Assembly: GCA_963811365.1 (NCBI GenBank)
Contig: CAWEQW010000009.1
Span: 62,001 to 126,000, forward strand
DNA: 64,000 bases
Direction: 5' to 3'
Source: CAWEQW01 sp963811365
GTDB taxonomy: Bacteria; Actinomycetota; Actinomycetes; Propionibacteriales; Nocardioidaceae
Under the pieces are notes generated by a model. It was given only the letters and a program-made list of their open reading frames with translations. It searched no databases and was not told where the DNA came from. Position numbers and translations under genes: made by a program. This document shows, piece after piece, positions 24,473 to 34,029 of this stretch (positions within the stretch are counted from its first letter, which is position 1; every line of letters starts with the position of its first letter).

Positions 24473-25612
24473 ATGACTAGGGTGACTCCCCGCGACGCGG
24501 CCCGGCCCCGCGATGTCGTCGTGCTCGGCTCGACCGGGTCGATCGGCACCCAGGCGCTCGAGATCGTCCGCGCCAACCCCGACCGGTTCCGGGTCGTCGG
24601 CCTCACCGCGGGCGGCTCCCGCCCGCAGCTCCTCGAGGCGCAGGTGCGCGAGTTCGCGCCCCGGCTCTCCGGCGTGGGGGAGCAGGCCTCCTGCGAGGCC
24701 GCGGCGATGGACTGCGACGTCGTGCTGAACGGGATGACCGGAGCCGTGGGGCTGCGGCCCACCCTGGCCGCGCTCGACGCCGGCAACGTGCTGGCGCTGG
24801 CCAACAAGGAGTCCCTGATCATCGGCGGACCCCTGGTCACCGCCCGCGCGAAGCCCGGCCAGATCGTGCCGGTGGACTCCGAGCACAGCGCGCTCGCCCA
24901 GTGCCTGCGGGGCGAGCGTCGAGACGAGGTGCGCCGGCTGGTGCTGACCGCCAGCGGCGGGCCGTTCCGGGGTCGCAGCCGCGAGGACCTGCACGACGTG
25001 ACCGTCGCCCAGGCACTGAACCACCCCACGTGGTCCATGGGGCCGGTCGTCACCATCAACTCCGCGACGCTGGTCAACAAGGGTCTCGAGGTCATCGAGG
25101 CGCACCTGCTGTTCGGGGTGCCGTTCGAGGACATCGCCGTCGTCGTGCACCCCACCTCGGTGGTGCACTCCATGGTGGAGCTCCTCGACGGCTCCACGAT
25201 CGCCCAGGCGTCGCCGCCGTCGATGCTGATCCCGATCGCGCTCGGTCTCGGTTGGCCGGACCGGGTGCCCGACGCGGCACCGGCGGTGGACTGGTCCGCT
25301 GCGCAGACCTGGGAGTTCCTCCCGCTCGACGACGACGCGTTCCCCGCGGTGCGGCTGGCCCGGGAGGCCGGTTCGCGGGGCGGTACCGCCCCGGCGGTCT
25401 ACAACGCCGCCAACGAGGTCGCGGTCGCGTCGTTCGTCGACGGTGAGATCCGGTTCACCGACATCGTGCCGACAGTGGCGCGTGTGCTCGCCGCGCACGA
25501 CGTACGCTCGGAGGAGACAGGCCTGAGCGTCGACGACGTGCTGCAGGCCGACGGGTGGGCCCGCGCCGCGGCCCGCCAGGGACTTCGCGAAGGGCGCCGG
25601 GACCGCCGATGA
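24473..25612 (+). CDS. dxr: 1-deoxy-D-xylulose 5-phosphate reductoisomerase
   Basis: Second enzyme of the MEP isoprenoid pathway: converts 1-deoxy-D-xylulose 5-phosphate to 2-C-methyl-D-erythritol 4-phosphate with NADPH and a divalent metal. The NADPH motif GSTGSIGTQAL is near the N-terminus. The conserved ALANKESLI, the metal/substrate segments PVDSEHSA and ASGGPFRG, and HPTWSMGPVVTINSATLVNKGLEVIEAHLLFG are all present. At 379 aa it is near full length. Either the ATG at 24473 or a GTG at 24482 could be the start; CACAAT at 24469-24474 would suit a leaderless transcript from the GTG. Its stop overlaps the site-2 protease start (ATGA). ispG follows two genes on, the usual actinobacterial cluster. 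Confidence 0.93.
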   Translation: MTRVTPRDAARPRDVVVLGSTGSIGTQALEIVRANPDRFRVVGLTAGGSRPQLLEAQVREFAPRLSGVGEQASCEAAAMDCDVVLNGMTGAVGLRPTLAALDAGNVLALANKESLIIGGPLVTARAKPGQIVPVDSEHSALAQCLRGERRDEVRRLVLTASGGPFRGRSREDLHDVTVAQALNHPTWSMGPVVTINSATLVNKGLEVIEAHLLFGVPFEDIAVVVHPTSVVHSMVELLDGSTIAQASPPSMLIPIALGLGWPDRVPDAAPAVDWSAAQTWEFLPLDDDAFPAVRLAREAGSRGGTAPAVYNAANEVAVASFVDGEIRFTDIVPTVARVLAAHDVRSEETGLSVDDVLQADGWARAAARQGLREGRRDRR

Positions 25613-26928
25613 CCGTGCTGATGTACACCCTCGGGGTGGTGCTGTTCGTCGTCGGCGTCGCGGCCTCCATCGGGCTGCACGAGCTCGGGCACATGGTGCC
25701 GGCCAAGAAGTTCGGGGTGAAGGTGACCCAGTACTTCGTCGGCTTCGGCCGGACGGTGTGGTCCACGCGCCGCGGCGAGACCGAGTACGGCGTCAAGGCG
25801 GTCCCGCTCGGCGGGTACGTCAAGCTGGTGGGGATGCTGCCGCCGGCGCCGGGCCAGGAACCCGGCCGGGTCCGCACCTCGAACACCGGGATGTTCACCC
25901 AGCTGATCTCCGACGCCCGCGCCGCCGAGTACGAGCAGGTGCGGCCTGGCGACGAGGAGCGGCTGTTCTACCGGCTCCCGTGGTGGAGGAAGGTCATCGT
26001 GATGGCCGCCGGCCCGACGGTGAACCTCGTGCTGGCGTTCCTGCTCTTCGGAGCCGTGTTCATGCTGCACGGCGTGCCTACCGCCACGACCACGATCGAC
26101 ACGGTCTCGGACTGCGTGATCGCCGCGACCCCGAACAACGCCCTCGCCCCGGTGCGCAAGTGCTCGCCCAAGGACCCGGTGGCGCCGGCCCGGGCCGCGG
26201 GCCTGCGCCACGGCGACCGGGTGGTCTCGTTCAACGGCCGGCCGGTGACCTCCTGGGACGAGCTGAGCCGGCAGATCCGCGCCAACCGTGACGGCGCCGC
26301 GACCATCGTCGTGGTCCGCAACGGTCATCGAGTGACGACGCGGACCAGCACCACGGTCTCCCCGCGACCGGAGTCGCCCGACCACCCGCAGACGATCGTG
26401 AAGGTCGGCTTCCTGGGCGTCACGCCGACCACGCCGCTGGTCAAGCAAGGGCCGGGCTACGTGGTCTCGACCATGGTGGACTACACCGGCAAGACGGTGG
26501 TCGCCCTCGCGCACATGCCGGCCCGGCTCATCGACGTCGGCAAGGCCGCCCTGGGCCTGGAGCAGCGGCAGGCGGACAGCCCGATGAGCGTGGTCGGTGC
26601 CAGCCGGGTCGCCGGGGAGGTGGCCTCCAACCACAGCACGCCCACCGGCGACAAGCTCTTCGGCCTGCTCGCCCTGCTCGGCGGCATCAACCTGTTCGTC
26701 GGTCTGTTCAACTTCATCCCGCTGCTGCCCCTCGACGGCGGCCACATCGCCGGGGCGCTCTACGAGGCGGCCCGGCGCGGTGTCGCCCGGCTGCGGCACC
26801 GCCCCGACCCCGGCTACGTCGACGTCGCCAAGCTCCTGCCGGTCGCCTACGTGATGGCCGGTGTCATCCTGGTGATGAGCGTGGTGCTGATCTACGCAGA
26901 CATCGTCGCGCCGGTCTCGCTCGGCTGA
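25609..26928 (+). CDS. RIP (site-2) intramembrane metalloprotease, Rip1/RseP family
   Basis: 439-aa zinc metalloprotease that cleaves membrane proteins such as anti-sigma factors within the bilayer. The zinc motif HELGH (H24, E25, H28) is in the first membrane span, and the third ligand is in the C-terminal NFIPLLPLDGGH. A PDZ domain lies between, seen around AAGLRHGDRVVSFNGRPVTSWDEL. About four membrane segments are visible. It starts with ATG overlapping the dxr stop and is followed by ispG after 26 bp; dxr-rip-ispG is a conserved actinobacterial order. Substrates cannot be read from the sequence. Confidence 0.92.
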   Translation: MTVLMYTLGVVLFVVGVAASIGLHELGHMVPAKKFGVKVTQYFVGFGRTVWSTRRGETEYGVKAVPLGGYVKLVGMLPPAPGQEPGRVRTSNTGMFTQLISDARAAEYEQVRPGDEERLFYRLPWWRKVIVMAAGPTVNLVLAFLLFGAVFMLHGVPTATTTIDTVSDCVIAATPNNALAPVRKCSPKDPVAPARAAGLRHGDRVVSFNGRPVTSWDELSRQIRANRDGAATIVVVRNGHRVTTRTSTTVSPRPESPDHPQTIVKVGFLGVTPTTPLVKQGPGYVVSTMVDYTGKTVVALAHMPARLIDVGKAALGLEQRQADSPMSVVGASRVAGEVASNHSTPTGDKLFGLLALLGGINLFVGLFNFIPLLPLDGGHIAGALYEAARRGVARLRHRPDPGYVDVAKLLPVAYVMAGVILVMSVVLIYADIVAPVSLG

Positions 26929-26954
26929 ACCCGCCCCAACTGCAAAGGATTTCC

Positions 26955-28115
26955 ATGACCTCGGTCAACCTCGGTATGCCCGCCGCTCCGCCCCCGGTGC
27001 TCGCGCCGCGGCGCACCACCCGTCAGATCAAGGTCGGCAAGGTGCTCGTCGGCGGCGATGCGCCGGTCTCGGTCCAGTCGATGACCACGACGCTCACCTC
27101 GGACGTCAACACCACGCTCCAGCAGATCGCCGAGCTCACCGCCGCCGGCTGCGACATCGTCCGGGTGGCCTGCCCCTCGCAGGACGACGCCGACGCGCTG
27201 CCGCAGATCGCGCAGCACTCCCAGATCCCGGTGATCGCCGACATCCACTTCCAGCCGAAGTACGTGTTCGCCGCGATCGAGGCCGGCTGCGCGGGCGTGC
27301 GCGTGAACCCCGGCAACATCCGCAGGTTCGACGACCAGGTCAAGGAGATCGCCCAGGCCGCCAAGGACCACGGCACCTCGATCAGGATCGGCGTGAACGC
27401 CGGCTCGCTCGACAAGCGGCTGCTCGAGAAGTACGGCAGGGCCACCCCGGAGGCACTCGTGGAGTCGGCGGTATGGGAGGCGTCGCTGTTCGAGGAGCAC
27501 GGCTTCCACGACTTCAAGATCTCGGTGAAGCACAACGACCCGGTCGTGATGGTGCAGGCCTACGAGATGCTGGCCGAGCGCGGCGACTGGCCGCTGCACC
27601 TCGGGGTGACCGAGGCGGGCCCGGCGTTCCAGGGGACGATCAAGTCGGCGGTCGCGTTCGGTGCCCTGCTGTCGCGCGGCATCGGCGACACCATCCGGGT
27701 CTCGCTGTCCGCCCCGCCGGTGGAGGAGGTCAAGGTCGGTCTCCAGATCCTCGAGTCGCTCAACCTGCGGCCGCGCCGCCTCGAGATCGTCTCCTGCCCG
27801 TCGTGCGGTCGCGCGCAGGTCGACGTCTACAAGCTGGCCGACGAGGTGACCGCGGGGCTCGAGGGCCTCGAGGTGCCGCTGCGGGTGGCGGTGATGGGCT
27901 GCGTCGTGAACGGACCGGGCGAGGCGCGCGAGGCCGACCTCGGCGTGGCGTCCGGCAACGGCAAGGGGCAGATCTTCGTCAAGGGCGAGGTCATCAAGAC
28001 CGTGCCGGAGTCGCGCATCGTCGAGACCCTGATCGAGGAGGCGATGCGGATCGCCGAGGAGATCGGCGAGCCCGTGACCACCGGCGAGGGCGGCGCGACG
28101 GTCACCGTCGGCTGA
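26955..28115 (+). CDS. ispG: 4-hydroxy-3-methylbut-2-enyl diphosphate synthase (flavodoxin/ferredoxin)
   Basis: Penultimate MEP-pathway enzyme, a 4Fe-4S protein that converts MEcPP to HMBPP. The cluster cysteines are C281 and C284 (SCPSCGRAQVDVYKL) and C316, with the fourth ligand-region glutamate E323 in CVVNGPGEARE. The N-terminal TIM-barrel part carries VQSMTTT and ADIHFQPKY. 386 aa, the usual length of the short bacterial form. The ATG follows AAAGGATTT. Operon with dxr and the site-2 protease. Confidence 0.95.
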   Translation: MTSVNLGMPAAPPPVLAPRRTTRQIKVGKVLVGGDAPVSVQSMTTTLTSDVNTTLQQIAELTAAGCDIVRVACPSQDDADALPQIAQHSQIPVIADIHFQPKYVFAAIEAGCAGVRVNPGNIRRFDDQVKEIAQAAKDHGTSIRIGVNAGSLDKRLLEKYGRATPEALVESAVWEASLFEEHGFHDFKISVKHNDPVVMVQAYEMLAERGDWPLHLGVTEAGPAFQGTIKSAVAFGALLSRGIGDTIRVSLSAPPVEEVKVGLQILESLNLRPRRLEIVSCPSCGRAQVDVYKLADEVTAGLEGLEVPLRVAVMGCVVNGPGEAREADLGVASGNGKGQIFVKGEVIKTVPESRIVETLIEEAMRIAEEIGEPVTTGEGGATVTVG

Positions 28116-28171
28116 CCCGCGGGTGCCCGGCGCGGACCTCCCGGACGGTCGAGACCGTGCCCCGAGTCGCG

Positions 28172-28177
28172 TAGGCT
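28172..28177 (+). promoter_or_regulatory. -10 element of a probable leaderless promoter (GNAT gene)
   Basis: TAGGCT ends six bases before the GTG at 28184, with no Shine-Dalgarno in between. Confidence 0.45.
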
Positions 28178-28183
28178 CCGAAC

Positions 28184-29029
28184 GTGCTCCGGACACGGCA
28201 GGGACTGCGGCTGCTTGGGCCGTCGGACCTGCCCAGGATGCTCGACCTGGCCGGCCGTGACCCGGTCGTCAACGTGTTCGTGGACTACCGCGCCCGGATC
28301 ACGCAGCTCGAGCCCCGCTGGATCGGCGGGGAGATGTGGGGCTTCCTCGATGGCGGGGAGCTGGTCTCGGCGTGCCACTCCGGCGCGAACCTCGTCCCGG
28401 TGCAGGCGACCTCGGACGCGCTGGCGGTGTTCGCGGAGCGGGCGGTGCAGCAGGGCAGGCGCTGCGCCACCATCGGGGGTCCCGTCGACGCGGTGTCCGG
28501 CCTGTGGCGGTACCTCTCCCCGGCCTGGGGGCCCGCTCGCGACGAGCGGTGGAACCAGCCGCACCTCGAGATCGCGGACGCCCCGCTGGTCGCGCCTGAG
28601 CCGATGGTGCGTCGCACCCGGCGCGAGGACCTCGACGTGGTGTATCCGGCGTGCGTGGCGATGTACACCGAAGAGCTCGGCGTCTCCCCCGAGGAGGGCG
28701 GCGGCCGCGACCTCTACCGGGCCCGGGTCGCCCAGCTGATCAGCAAGGGCTGGTCGTTCGCCCTGATCGAGCACGGCCGGGTGACCTTCAAGGCCGAGGT
28801 GGCCGCCGTGACGCCGTCCGCGTGCCAGGTGCAGGGCGTGTACGTCCCGCCGGACCGTCGTGGGGAGGGGCTCGCCGAGCGCGGGCTGGCGGCAGTCGTG
28901 GCGACCGCGCTGCGGGAGATCGCGCCGGTCGTGTCGCTGTACGTCAACGAGCACAACGTTCCCGCCCGACGGGCCTACGACCGGGTCGGCTTCCGGCAGA
29001 CCGCGACCTTCGCGACCGTGATGTTCTGA
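28184..29029 (+). CDS. GNAT-family N-acetyltransferase with DUF4081 domain
   Basis: 281-aa protein with an N-terminal DUF4081-like half (FVDYRARITQLEPRWIGGEMWGF) and a C-terminal GNAT domain. The acetyl-CoA loop is seen in VQGVYVPPDRRGEGLAERGL, and the end SLYVNEHNVPARRAYDRVGFR is the typical GNAT beta-bulge and last helix. The family transfers an acetyl group to a small molecule or protein; the target is unknown. It sits between ispG and proS in a conserved order across actinobacteria. The GTG start is chosen because a -10 hexamer lies six bases upstream. Confidence 0.85.
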   Translation: MLRTRQGLRLLGPSDLPRMLDLAGRDPVVNVFVDYRARITQLEPRWIGGEMWGFLDGGELVSACHSGANLVPVQATSDALAVFAERAVQQGRRCATIGGPVDAVSGLWRYLSPAWGPARDERWNQPHLEIADAPLVAPEPMVRRTRREDLDVVYPACVAMYTEELGVSPEEGGGRDLYRARVAQLISKGWSFALIEHGRVTFKAEVAAVTPSACQVQGVYVPPDRRGEGLAERGLAAVVATALREIAPVVSLYVNEHNVPARRAYDRVGFRQTATFATVMF

Positions 29030-29058
29030 CCTGCCCCGGCAGCTGCGACGGCTGTGGC

Positions 29059-29385
29059 TCAACCCCGCCGGAGCTCCACCCAGGCCCGACCGCCGGTGGC
29101 CGTGGGGTGCGCGCCCCAGGCCGTGGCCAGGAAGGCCACGGTGCCGAGCCCTGGGTCGCCCCCACCTGGCACGCCGTCGTGGGCGACGCTGATCCGCAGG
29201 CTGCTCCCGAGCGGCTCCAGCCTCACCTCGAGGCCCGCCCTCGGATGCCGCCGGTGGTTGTTCTCGCTCGGCCGGCCGCGGGAACAACCCCACCGTCCTC
29301 GCGGGAAACCTGTGTGCGGCGCGCTGCGCGGCCTCGGTAGCCTTGCCGCCATGATCATGCGGATGTCGACCCTGTTCCTGCGCAC
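29059..29385 (-). pseudogene. possible remnant of a histidine-kinase-like ATPase (anti-sigma/RsbW type)
   Basis: The 321-bp gap between the GNAT gene and proS holds a minus-strand open frame of 108 codons that runs into the first 12 codons of proS. Its C-terminal half (GLEVRLEPLGSSLRISVAHD... then WGAHPTATGGRAWVELRRG) looks like the end of RsbW-type ATP-binding proteins, whose last strand is typically GG-x-xWxEL. The first half (RLPRPRSAPHTGFPRG) matches nothing and the ATP-binding N-box is absent. I read it as a truncated, decayed copy or a small divergent relative. Weakly supported. Confidence 0.35.
29338..29343 (+). promoter_or_regulatory. -10 element of a probable leaderless promoter (proS)
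   Basis: TAGCCT ends seven bases before the ATG at 29351 and no Shine-Dalgarno is present, consistent with a leaderless proS mRNA. Confidence 0.45.
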
Positions 29386-31129
29386 GTTGCGAGAGGACCC
29401 CGTCGACGCCGAGGTGCCGAGCCATCGGCTCCTGGTCCGGGCCGGCTACATCCGTCGGGCGGCGCCCGGCATCTACTCCTGGCTGCCGTTGGGCTACCGG
29501 GTGCTGCGCAACGTCGAGCGGATCGTCCGCGAGGAGATGGACGCGATCGGGGCGCAGGAGGTGCACTTCCCGGCGCTGCTGCCCCGGGAGCCCTACGAGG
29601 CCAGCGGCCGGTGGAGCGAGTACGGCCAGAACATCTTCCGGCTCAAGGACCGCAAGGACGCCGACTACCTGCTCGGCCCCACCCACGAGGAGATGTTCAC
29701 GCTCCTGGTGAAGGACCTCTACTCCTCCTACAAGGACCTGCCGCTCTGGCTCTACCAGATCCAGACCAAGTACCGCGACGAGGCGCGTCCCCGAGCCGGG
29801 CTGCTGCGCGGGCGCGAGTTCGTCATGAAGGACTCCTACTCCTTCGACACCACCGACGCCGGGCTGGACGCGTCGTACGCCGCTCACCGGGCCGCCTACG
29901 TCCGCACCTTCGACCGGCTCGGGTTCGAGTACGTCATCGTCAAGGCGACCGCGGGCGCGATGGGTGGCTCCCGCTCGGAGGAGTTCCTCGCGACCGCCGC
30001 CAACGGCGAGGACACCTACGTCCGCTGCACGACCTGCGACTACGCGGCCAACGTGGAGGCGGTGGAGGTGCGCGCGCCCGAGCCGGTGTCGTACGACGAC
30101 GCGCCCGCCGCGCACGTCGAGGACACCCCGGGCACGCCCACCATCGAGACGCTCGTGACCCACCTCGAGGCGGCGTTCCCGCGCGAGGACCGCCCCTGGC
30201 ACGCCGGCGACACCTTGAAGAACGTCGTCGTGATGCTGCGCCACCCCGACGGCACGCGGGAGCCGCTCGCCATCGGGCTGCCCGGTGACCGGGAGGTGGA
30301 CGAGAAGCGGCTCGGCGGCCAGCTCGAGCCCGTCGAGCTCGAGGCCTTCGACGCCACCGACTTCGCCAAGCATCCCGAGCTCGCCAAGGGCTACATCGGC
30401 CCTGGTGCGCTGGGGGAGAAGAACGCCTCCGGGATCCGCTACCTGGTGGACCCCCGAGTCGTCGAGGGCAGCCGCTGGGTCACCGGCGCCGACGTCGACG
30501 GCCGGCACGTCCTCGACCTGGTCGCGGGGCGGGACTTCACCCCGGACGGAACAATCGAGGCGGCCGAGGTTCGTGACGGCGACCCCTGCCCCCGGTGCGC
30601 GGAGGAGGCGCGCGACGGGACCCTGGAGACCGCGCGCGGCATCGAGATGGGCCACATCTTCCAGCTCGGTCGCAAGTACGCCGACGCGCTGGACCTGCGG
30701 GTGCTCGACGAGCACGGCAAGCTGGTCACGGTCACGATGGGCTCCTACGGCATCGGCATCTCGCGCGCCGTCGCGGCCGTCGCGGAGTACGCCCACGACG
30801 ACCTCGGGCTGGTGTGGCCGCGCGAGGTCTCGCCGGCCGACCTGCACCTCGTCGCCACGGGCAAGGACCAGGAGGTCTTCGACACCGCCGCACGGCTGGC
30901 CGGTGAGCTCTCCGCGCTGGGCGTCACGGTGCTGTACGACGACCGCCAGAAGGTCTCGCCGGGGGTCAAGTTCAAGGACGCCGAGCTGGTCGGCGTGCCC
31001 ACGATCGTGGTGGTCGGCAGGGGCCTGGCCGACGGCGTGGTGGAGGTCAGGGACCGGGCCAGCGGCGAGCGCGAGGACGTGCCGGTGGAGCAGGTCGTCG
31101 ACCGGCTCGTCGACGTGGTGCGTGGCTGA
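29351..31129 (+). CDS. proS: prolyl-tRNA synthetase (bacterial type)
   Basis: Charges tRNA-Pro. 592 aa, with the class II motifs: motif 1 around RRAAPGIYSWLPLGYRVL, motif 2 in LYQIQTKYRDEARPRAGLLRGREFVMKDSYSF, motif 3 in SYGIGISRAVAA. The long segment between motifs 2 and 3 (about residues 225-430) is the editing domain of bacterial-type ProRS, which removes mischarged alanine. The C-terminal anticodon-binding domain ends VPVEQVVDRLVDVV. The start could also be the ATG at 29357 or 29363. Single gene after the dxr-ispG cluster. Confidence 0.95.
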   Translation: MIMRMSTLFLRTLREDPVDAEVPSHRLLVRAGYIRRAAPGIYSWLPLGYRVLRNVERIVREEMDAIGAQEVHFPALLPREPYEASGRWSEYGQNIFRLKDRKDADYLLGPTHEEMFTLLVKDLYSSYKDLPLWLYQIQTKYRDEARPRAGLLRGREFVMKDSYSFDTTDAGLDASYAAHRAAYVRTFDRLGFEYVIVKATAGAMGGSRSEEFLATAANGEDTYVRCTTCDYAANVEAVEVRAPEPVSYDDAPAAHVEDTPGTPTIETLVTHLEAAFPREDRPWHAGDTLKNVVVMLRHPDGTREPLAIGLPGDREVDEKRLGGQLEPVELEAFDATDFAKHPELAKGYIGPGALGEKNASGIRYLVDPRVVEGSRWVTGADVDGRHVLDLVAGRDFTPDGTIEAAEVRDGDPCPRCAEEARDGTLETARGIEMGHIFQLGRKYADALDLRVLDEHGKLVTVTMGSYGIGISRAVAAVAEYAHDDLGLVWPREVSPADLHLVATGKDQEVFDTAARLAGELSALGVTVLYDDRQKVSPGVKFKDAELVGVPTIVVVGRGLADGVVEVRDRASGEREDVPVEQVVDRLVDVVRG

Positions 31130-31463
31130 GCCACCCCCCGCGGGGCCGCCGTCGAGATGGTGGTCTTCGACCGGGGCGGCAAGCTCGCGCCCTGACCCCG
31201 TCGACCGGCTGGTCGTCGAGTACGACGTCGTGGCCGACTGGCGCCTGTCCCCCCGACCAGCCACCATTGGTCGCTGCCCGGTCGCTGCCCGGTCGCCCGT
31301 GGCTCACCGCCTCGCCGTCCCTCTGTCGCCGGGGCCCTGTCGGATGGTTTCCTGTGGGCGCCGCATCGGCGCTCACCCCACCTGACTCGCGGGTTGGCTC
31401 TCCTGGCACCACCATCTGCCCGGACCCGCTCTCGTGAGACCTTCTCGGACAGGAGACCACCCC
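31130..31463. other. intergenic region without a recognisable gene
   Basis: 334 bp between proS and the secreted nuclease. Several short open frames exist but none has a start context or motif. The only structure I see is a direct repeat of GTCGCTGCCCG at 31270-31292 and ACAGGAGA upstream of the nuclease start. Confidence 0.5.
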
Positions 31464-34010
31464 ATGAGCGGGAGACCCCGGACGGCGGCCCGCGGTGCCG
31501 CAGCCCTCGCGGCGGCCCTCGGCACGACCGTCGCAGCGACGGCGCTCACCACCCTGCCGGCACACGCCAGCCCGGCCGGACCGCACCTCGTGATCAGCGA
31601 GGTCTACGCCAACGGCGGCAACAGTGGCGCGGTGCTGGACCGCGACTACGTCGAGATCGCCAACCCCGCCGGCGCGCCGGTCGCCCTCGACGGCCTCTCG
31701 CTGCAGTACCGGTCGGCGAGCGGGACCGGTGCACCGGCCTCCGGCCAGGTCGTGCCGTTGACCGGGACCGTTCCGGCCGGCGGCCACTACCTGGTGACCG
31801 GTGCTGCGGGGACCTCGGGTGGCGCGTCCGCCACCCCGGTCGGCGACGCGGCCAACCCGTCGATGAACCTCAGCGCCACCAGCGGCCGGGTCGCCCTGGT
31901 CGACGTCACGGCCGGCTACCTCTATCCGGCGGGCTCGGTCACGAACGACCCGCACGTCCTGGACCTGGTCGGCTACGGGTCGGCCGCCTCCTACGAGACC
32001 GCACCGGCCGCGACCCCCTCCGACCACGCCCTGGTTCGCTCCGGAGGCGACACCGACGACAACTCAGTGGACCTGACGACCGGCGACGCGCACCCGCCTG
32101 TGGCCTGCGGCACGGCCTGCGACGGCGACGGTGGCGGCGGCACCACGGCGCCGACCGACGTCAGCATCGAGGACATCCAGGGACCGGGCCCGACCAGCCC
32201 GCTGGTGGACCAGGCGGTGCGCACCGAGGGCATCGTCACCGCCGACTACCCGACCGGCGGCTTCGACGGGTTCTACCTGCAGACCGCCGGCACCGGAGGC
32301 GACCTGGACCTCGCCGGCCACACCACCTCCGACGCGGTGTTCGTGTACGGCGCCACGTCCGCCGCGGCGGTGCACGTCGGCGAGGCCGTGCAGGTCACCG
32401 GCACCGTCAGCGAGTACCACGGACTGACCGAGCTGGGCGCCGCCGTGGGCGGCGTCGTCGCGACGGACCACCCGCTCGCCGCGGTGAAGCCCGCGGTGCT
32501 GCGCGTCCCGACCCAGGAGGCGCAGCGGGAGTCGCTGGAGGGCATGCTGGTGGCGCCCGAGGGCCCGTACGCCGTCACCGACAACTACGCCACGAACCAG
32601 TACGGCGAGGTCGGGCTGGCCATCGGCGACCGCCCGCTCCAGACGCCCACGAACGTCGTGCTCCCCGACGACGACGTGACCACGACCGGCAGTGCCTACG
32701 ACCGGAAGGTGGCCTGGAACGCCGCACACCTGATCACCCTCGACGACGGCTCGTCGGTGAACTTCCTGGGCGCCGACGCCAACAAGGACATCCCGCTGCC
32801 TTGGCTGACTCGCGGCAACGAGGTCCGCGTCGGGGCCGCCGCGTCCTTCGTGGCTCCGGTGATCCTCGACTACCGCAACGGCGCCTGGAAGCTCCAGCCG
32901 ACGCAGCGGCTCACCGGCGACGACCCGCAGGACGCTCCCGCGACCTTCTCGAGCACCCGCAGAGCAGCGCCCGCCGACGTGCACGGTGACATCTCGATCG
33001 CCACGTTCAACGTGCTGAACTACTTCACGACCCTGGGCATCGACGTCCCGGGCTGCTCGCCGTACCGGGACCGGGACGGCAACCCCGTGACCGTGGCCGG
33101 CTGCCCCGGCAACGGACCCCGGGGAGCGTGGGACGCCGCCGACCTCGCTCGTCAGCAGGCCAAGATCGTGCACGCGATCAACGGTCTGCACGCCGACGTG
33201 GTGTCGCTCGAGGAGATCGAGAACAACCGTGCCGTCTCCGGGGGAGCCGAGGACCGGGACGTCGCGCTCGCCACGCTGGTGAGGGCGCTGAACGCCGACG
33301 CCGGCGCCGGCACGTGGGACTACGTCCGGTCGCCGTCCACGCTGCCCGCCGACGAGGACGTCATCCGAACCGCCTTCATCTACAGGAGCGCGGCGGTACG
33401 GCCGGTCGGCGCGTCGGTGATCCTCGACGACCCGGCCTTCGCCAACGCGCGGCAGCCGCTCGCGCAGGCCTTCCAGCCGGCCGGGGCCGTGCCGGCGGAC
33501 CGCTTCGTGGCGATCGTCAACCACTTCAAGTCCAAGGGCTCCGGTTCCGGCGTCGACGCCGACCAGGGCGACGGCCAGGGCGCGAGCAACCACTCGCGGG
33601 TGCTCCAGGCCCAGGCGCTGCTGCGCTTCGTCAAGACCATGCGGGCCCGGGCCGCCACCCCGAAGGTGTTCCTCACCGGCGACTTCAACTCCTACGCCCG
33701 CGAGGACCCGGTGCGGCTCATCGAGGCCGGTGGCTTCACCGACCTCGCCCGCACGATGACCGACAAGGAGACCTACCAGTTCGGTGGCACCGTGGGCTCG
33801 CTGGACCACGTCTTCGCGACGCGGCAGGCCCTCCGCGTGGTCACCGGCGCCGACGTGTGGAACATCAACGCCTACGAGTCGGTGGCGCGCGAGTACAGCC
33901 GGTACAACTACAACGTCACCGACCTGTACGACGCCAGCCCGTACCGGGCCAGCGACCACGACCCGATCGTCGTCGGCGTCCGGGTGCGCCGCCCGGGCGC
34001 GGCGCGCTGA
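31464..34010 (+). CDS. secreted ExeM/NucH-family extracellular nuclease
   Basis: 848-aa exported nuclease. A signal peptide (ARGAAALAAALGTTVAATALTT then ASPAG) leads into a lamin-tail domain (HLVISEVYANGGNSGAVLDRDYVEIAN), then an OB-like middle part (residues 240-510). The C-terminal endonuclease/exonuclease/phosphatase domain has SIATFNVLNYFTT, VSLEEIENN (metal Glu), NHFKSKGS, LTGDFNSYAREDPV and SDHDPIVVGV (catalytic His). ExeM/NucH proteins degrade extracellular DNA for phosphate or nucleoside scavenging. No C-terminal sorting signal is seen, so it is probably released. The ATG at 31464 has ACAGGAGA upstream. It converges on the amino-acid ABC operon. Confidence 0.9.
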   Translation: MSGRPRTAARGAAALAAALGTTVAATALTTLPAHASPAGPHLVISEVYANGGNSGAVLDRDYVEIANPAGAPVALDGLSLQYRSASGTGAPASGQVVPLTGTVPAGGHYLVTGAAGTSGGASATPVGDAANPSMNLSATSGRVALVDVTAGYLYPAGSVTNDPHVLDLVGYGSAASYETAPAATPSDHALVRSGGDTDDNSVDLTTGDAHPPVACGTACDGDGGGGTTAPTDVSIEDIQGPGPTSPLVDQAVRTEGIVTADYPTGGFDGFYLQTAGTGGDLDLAGHTTSDAVFVYGATSAAAVHVGEAVQVTGTVSEYHGLTELGAAVGGVVATDHPLAAVKPAVLRVPTQEAQRESLEGMLVAPEGPYAVTDNYATNQYGEVGLAIGDRPLQTPTNVVLPDDDVTTTGSAYDRKVAWNAAHLITLDDGSSVNFLGADANKDIPLPWLTRGNEVRVGAAASFVAPVILDYRNGAWKLQPTQRLTGDDPQDAPATFSSTRRAAPADVHGDISIATFNVLNYFTTLGIDVPGCSPYRDRDGNPVTVAGCPGNGPRGAWDAADLARQQAKIVHAINGLHADVVSLEEIENNRAVSGGAEDRDVALATLVRALNADAGAGTWDYVRSPSTLPADEDVIRTAFIYRSAAVRPVGASVILDDPAFANARQPLAQAFQPAGAVPADRFVAIVNHFKSKGSGSGVDADQGDGQGASNHSRVLQAQALLRFVKTMRARAATPKVFLTGDFNSYAREDPVRLIEAGGFTDLARTMTDKETYQFGGTVGSLDHVFATRQALRVVTGADVWNINAYESVAREYSRYNYNVTDLYDASPYRASDHDPIVVGVRVRRPGAAR

Positions 34011-34029
34011 CGAGGGGCGCGCGGCCGCT

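Noticed and set aside
27827..31267. A 1146-codon minus-strand open frame opposite ispG, GNAT and proS
   Set aside because: It spans three well-identified plus-strand genes and their gaps and encodes no recognisable domain; it is an artefact of GC bias.
31130..31463. Small genes between proS and the secreted nuclease
   Set aside because: Short frames there have no ribosome binding site, no conserved-looking peptide and conflicting directions.
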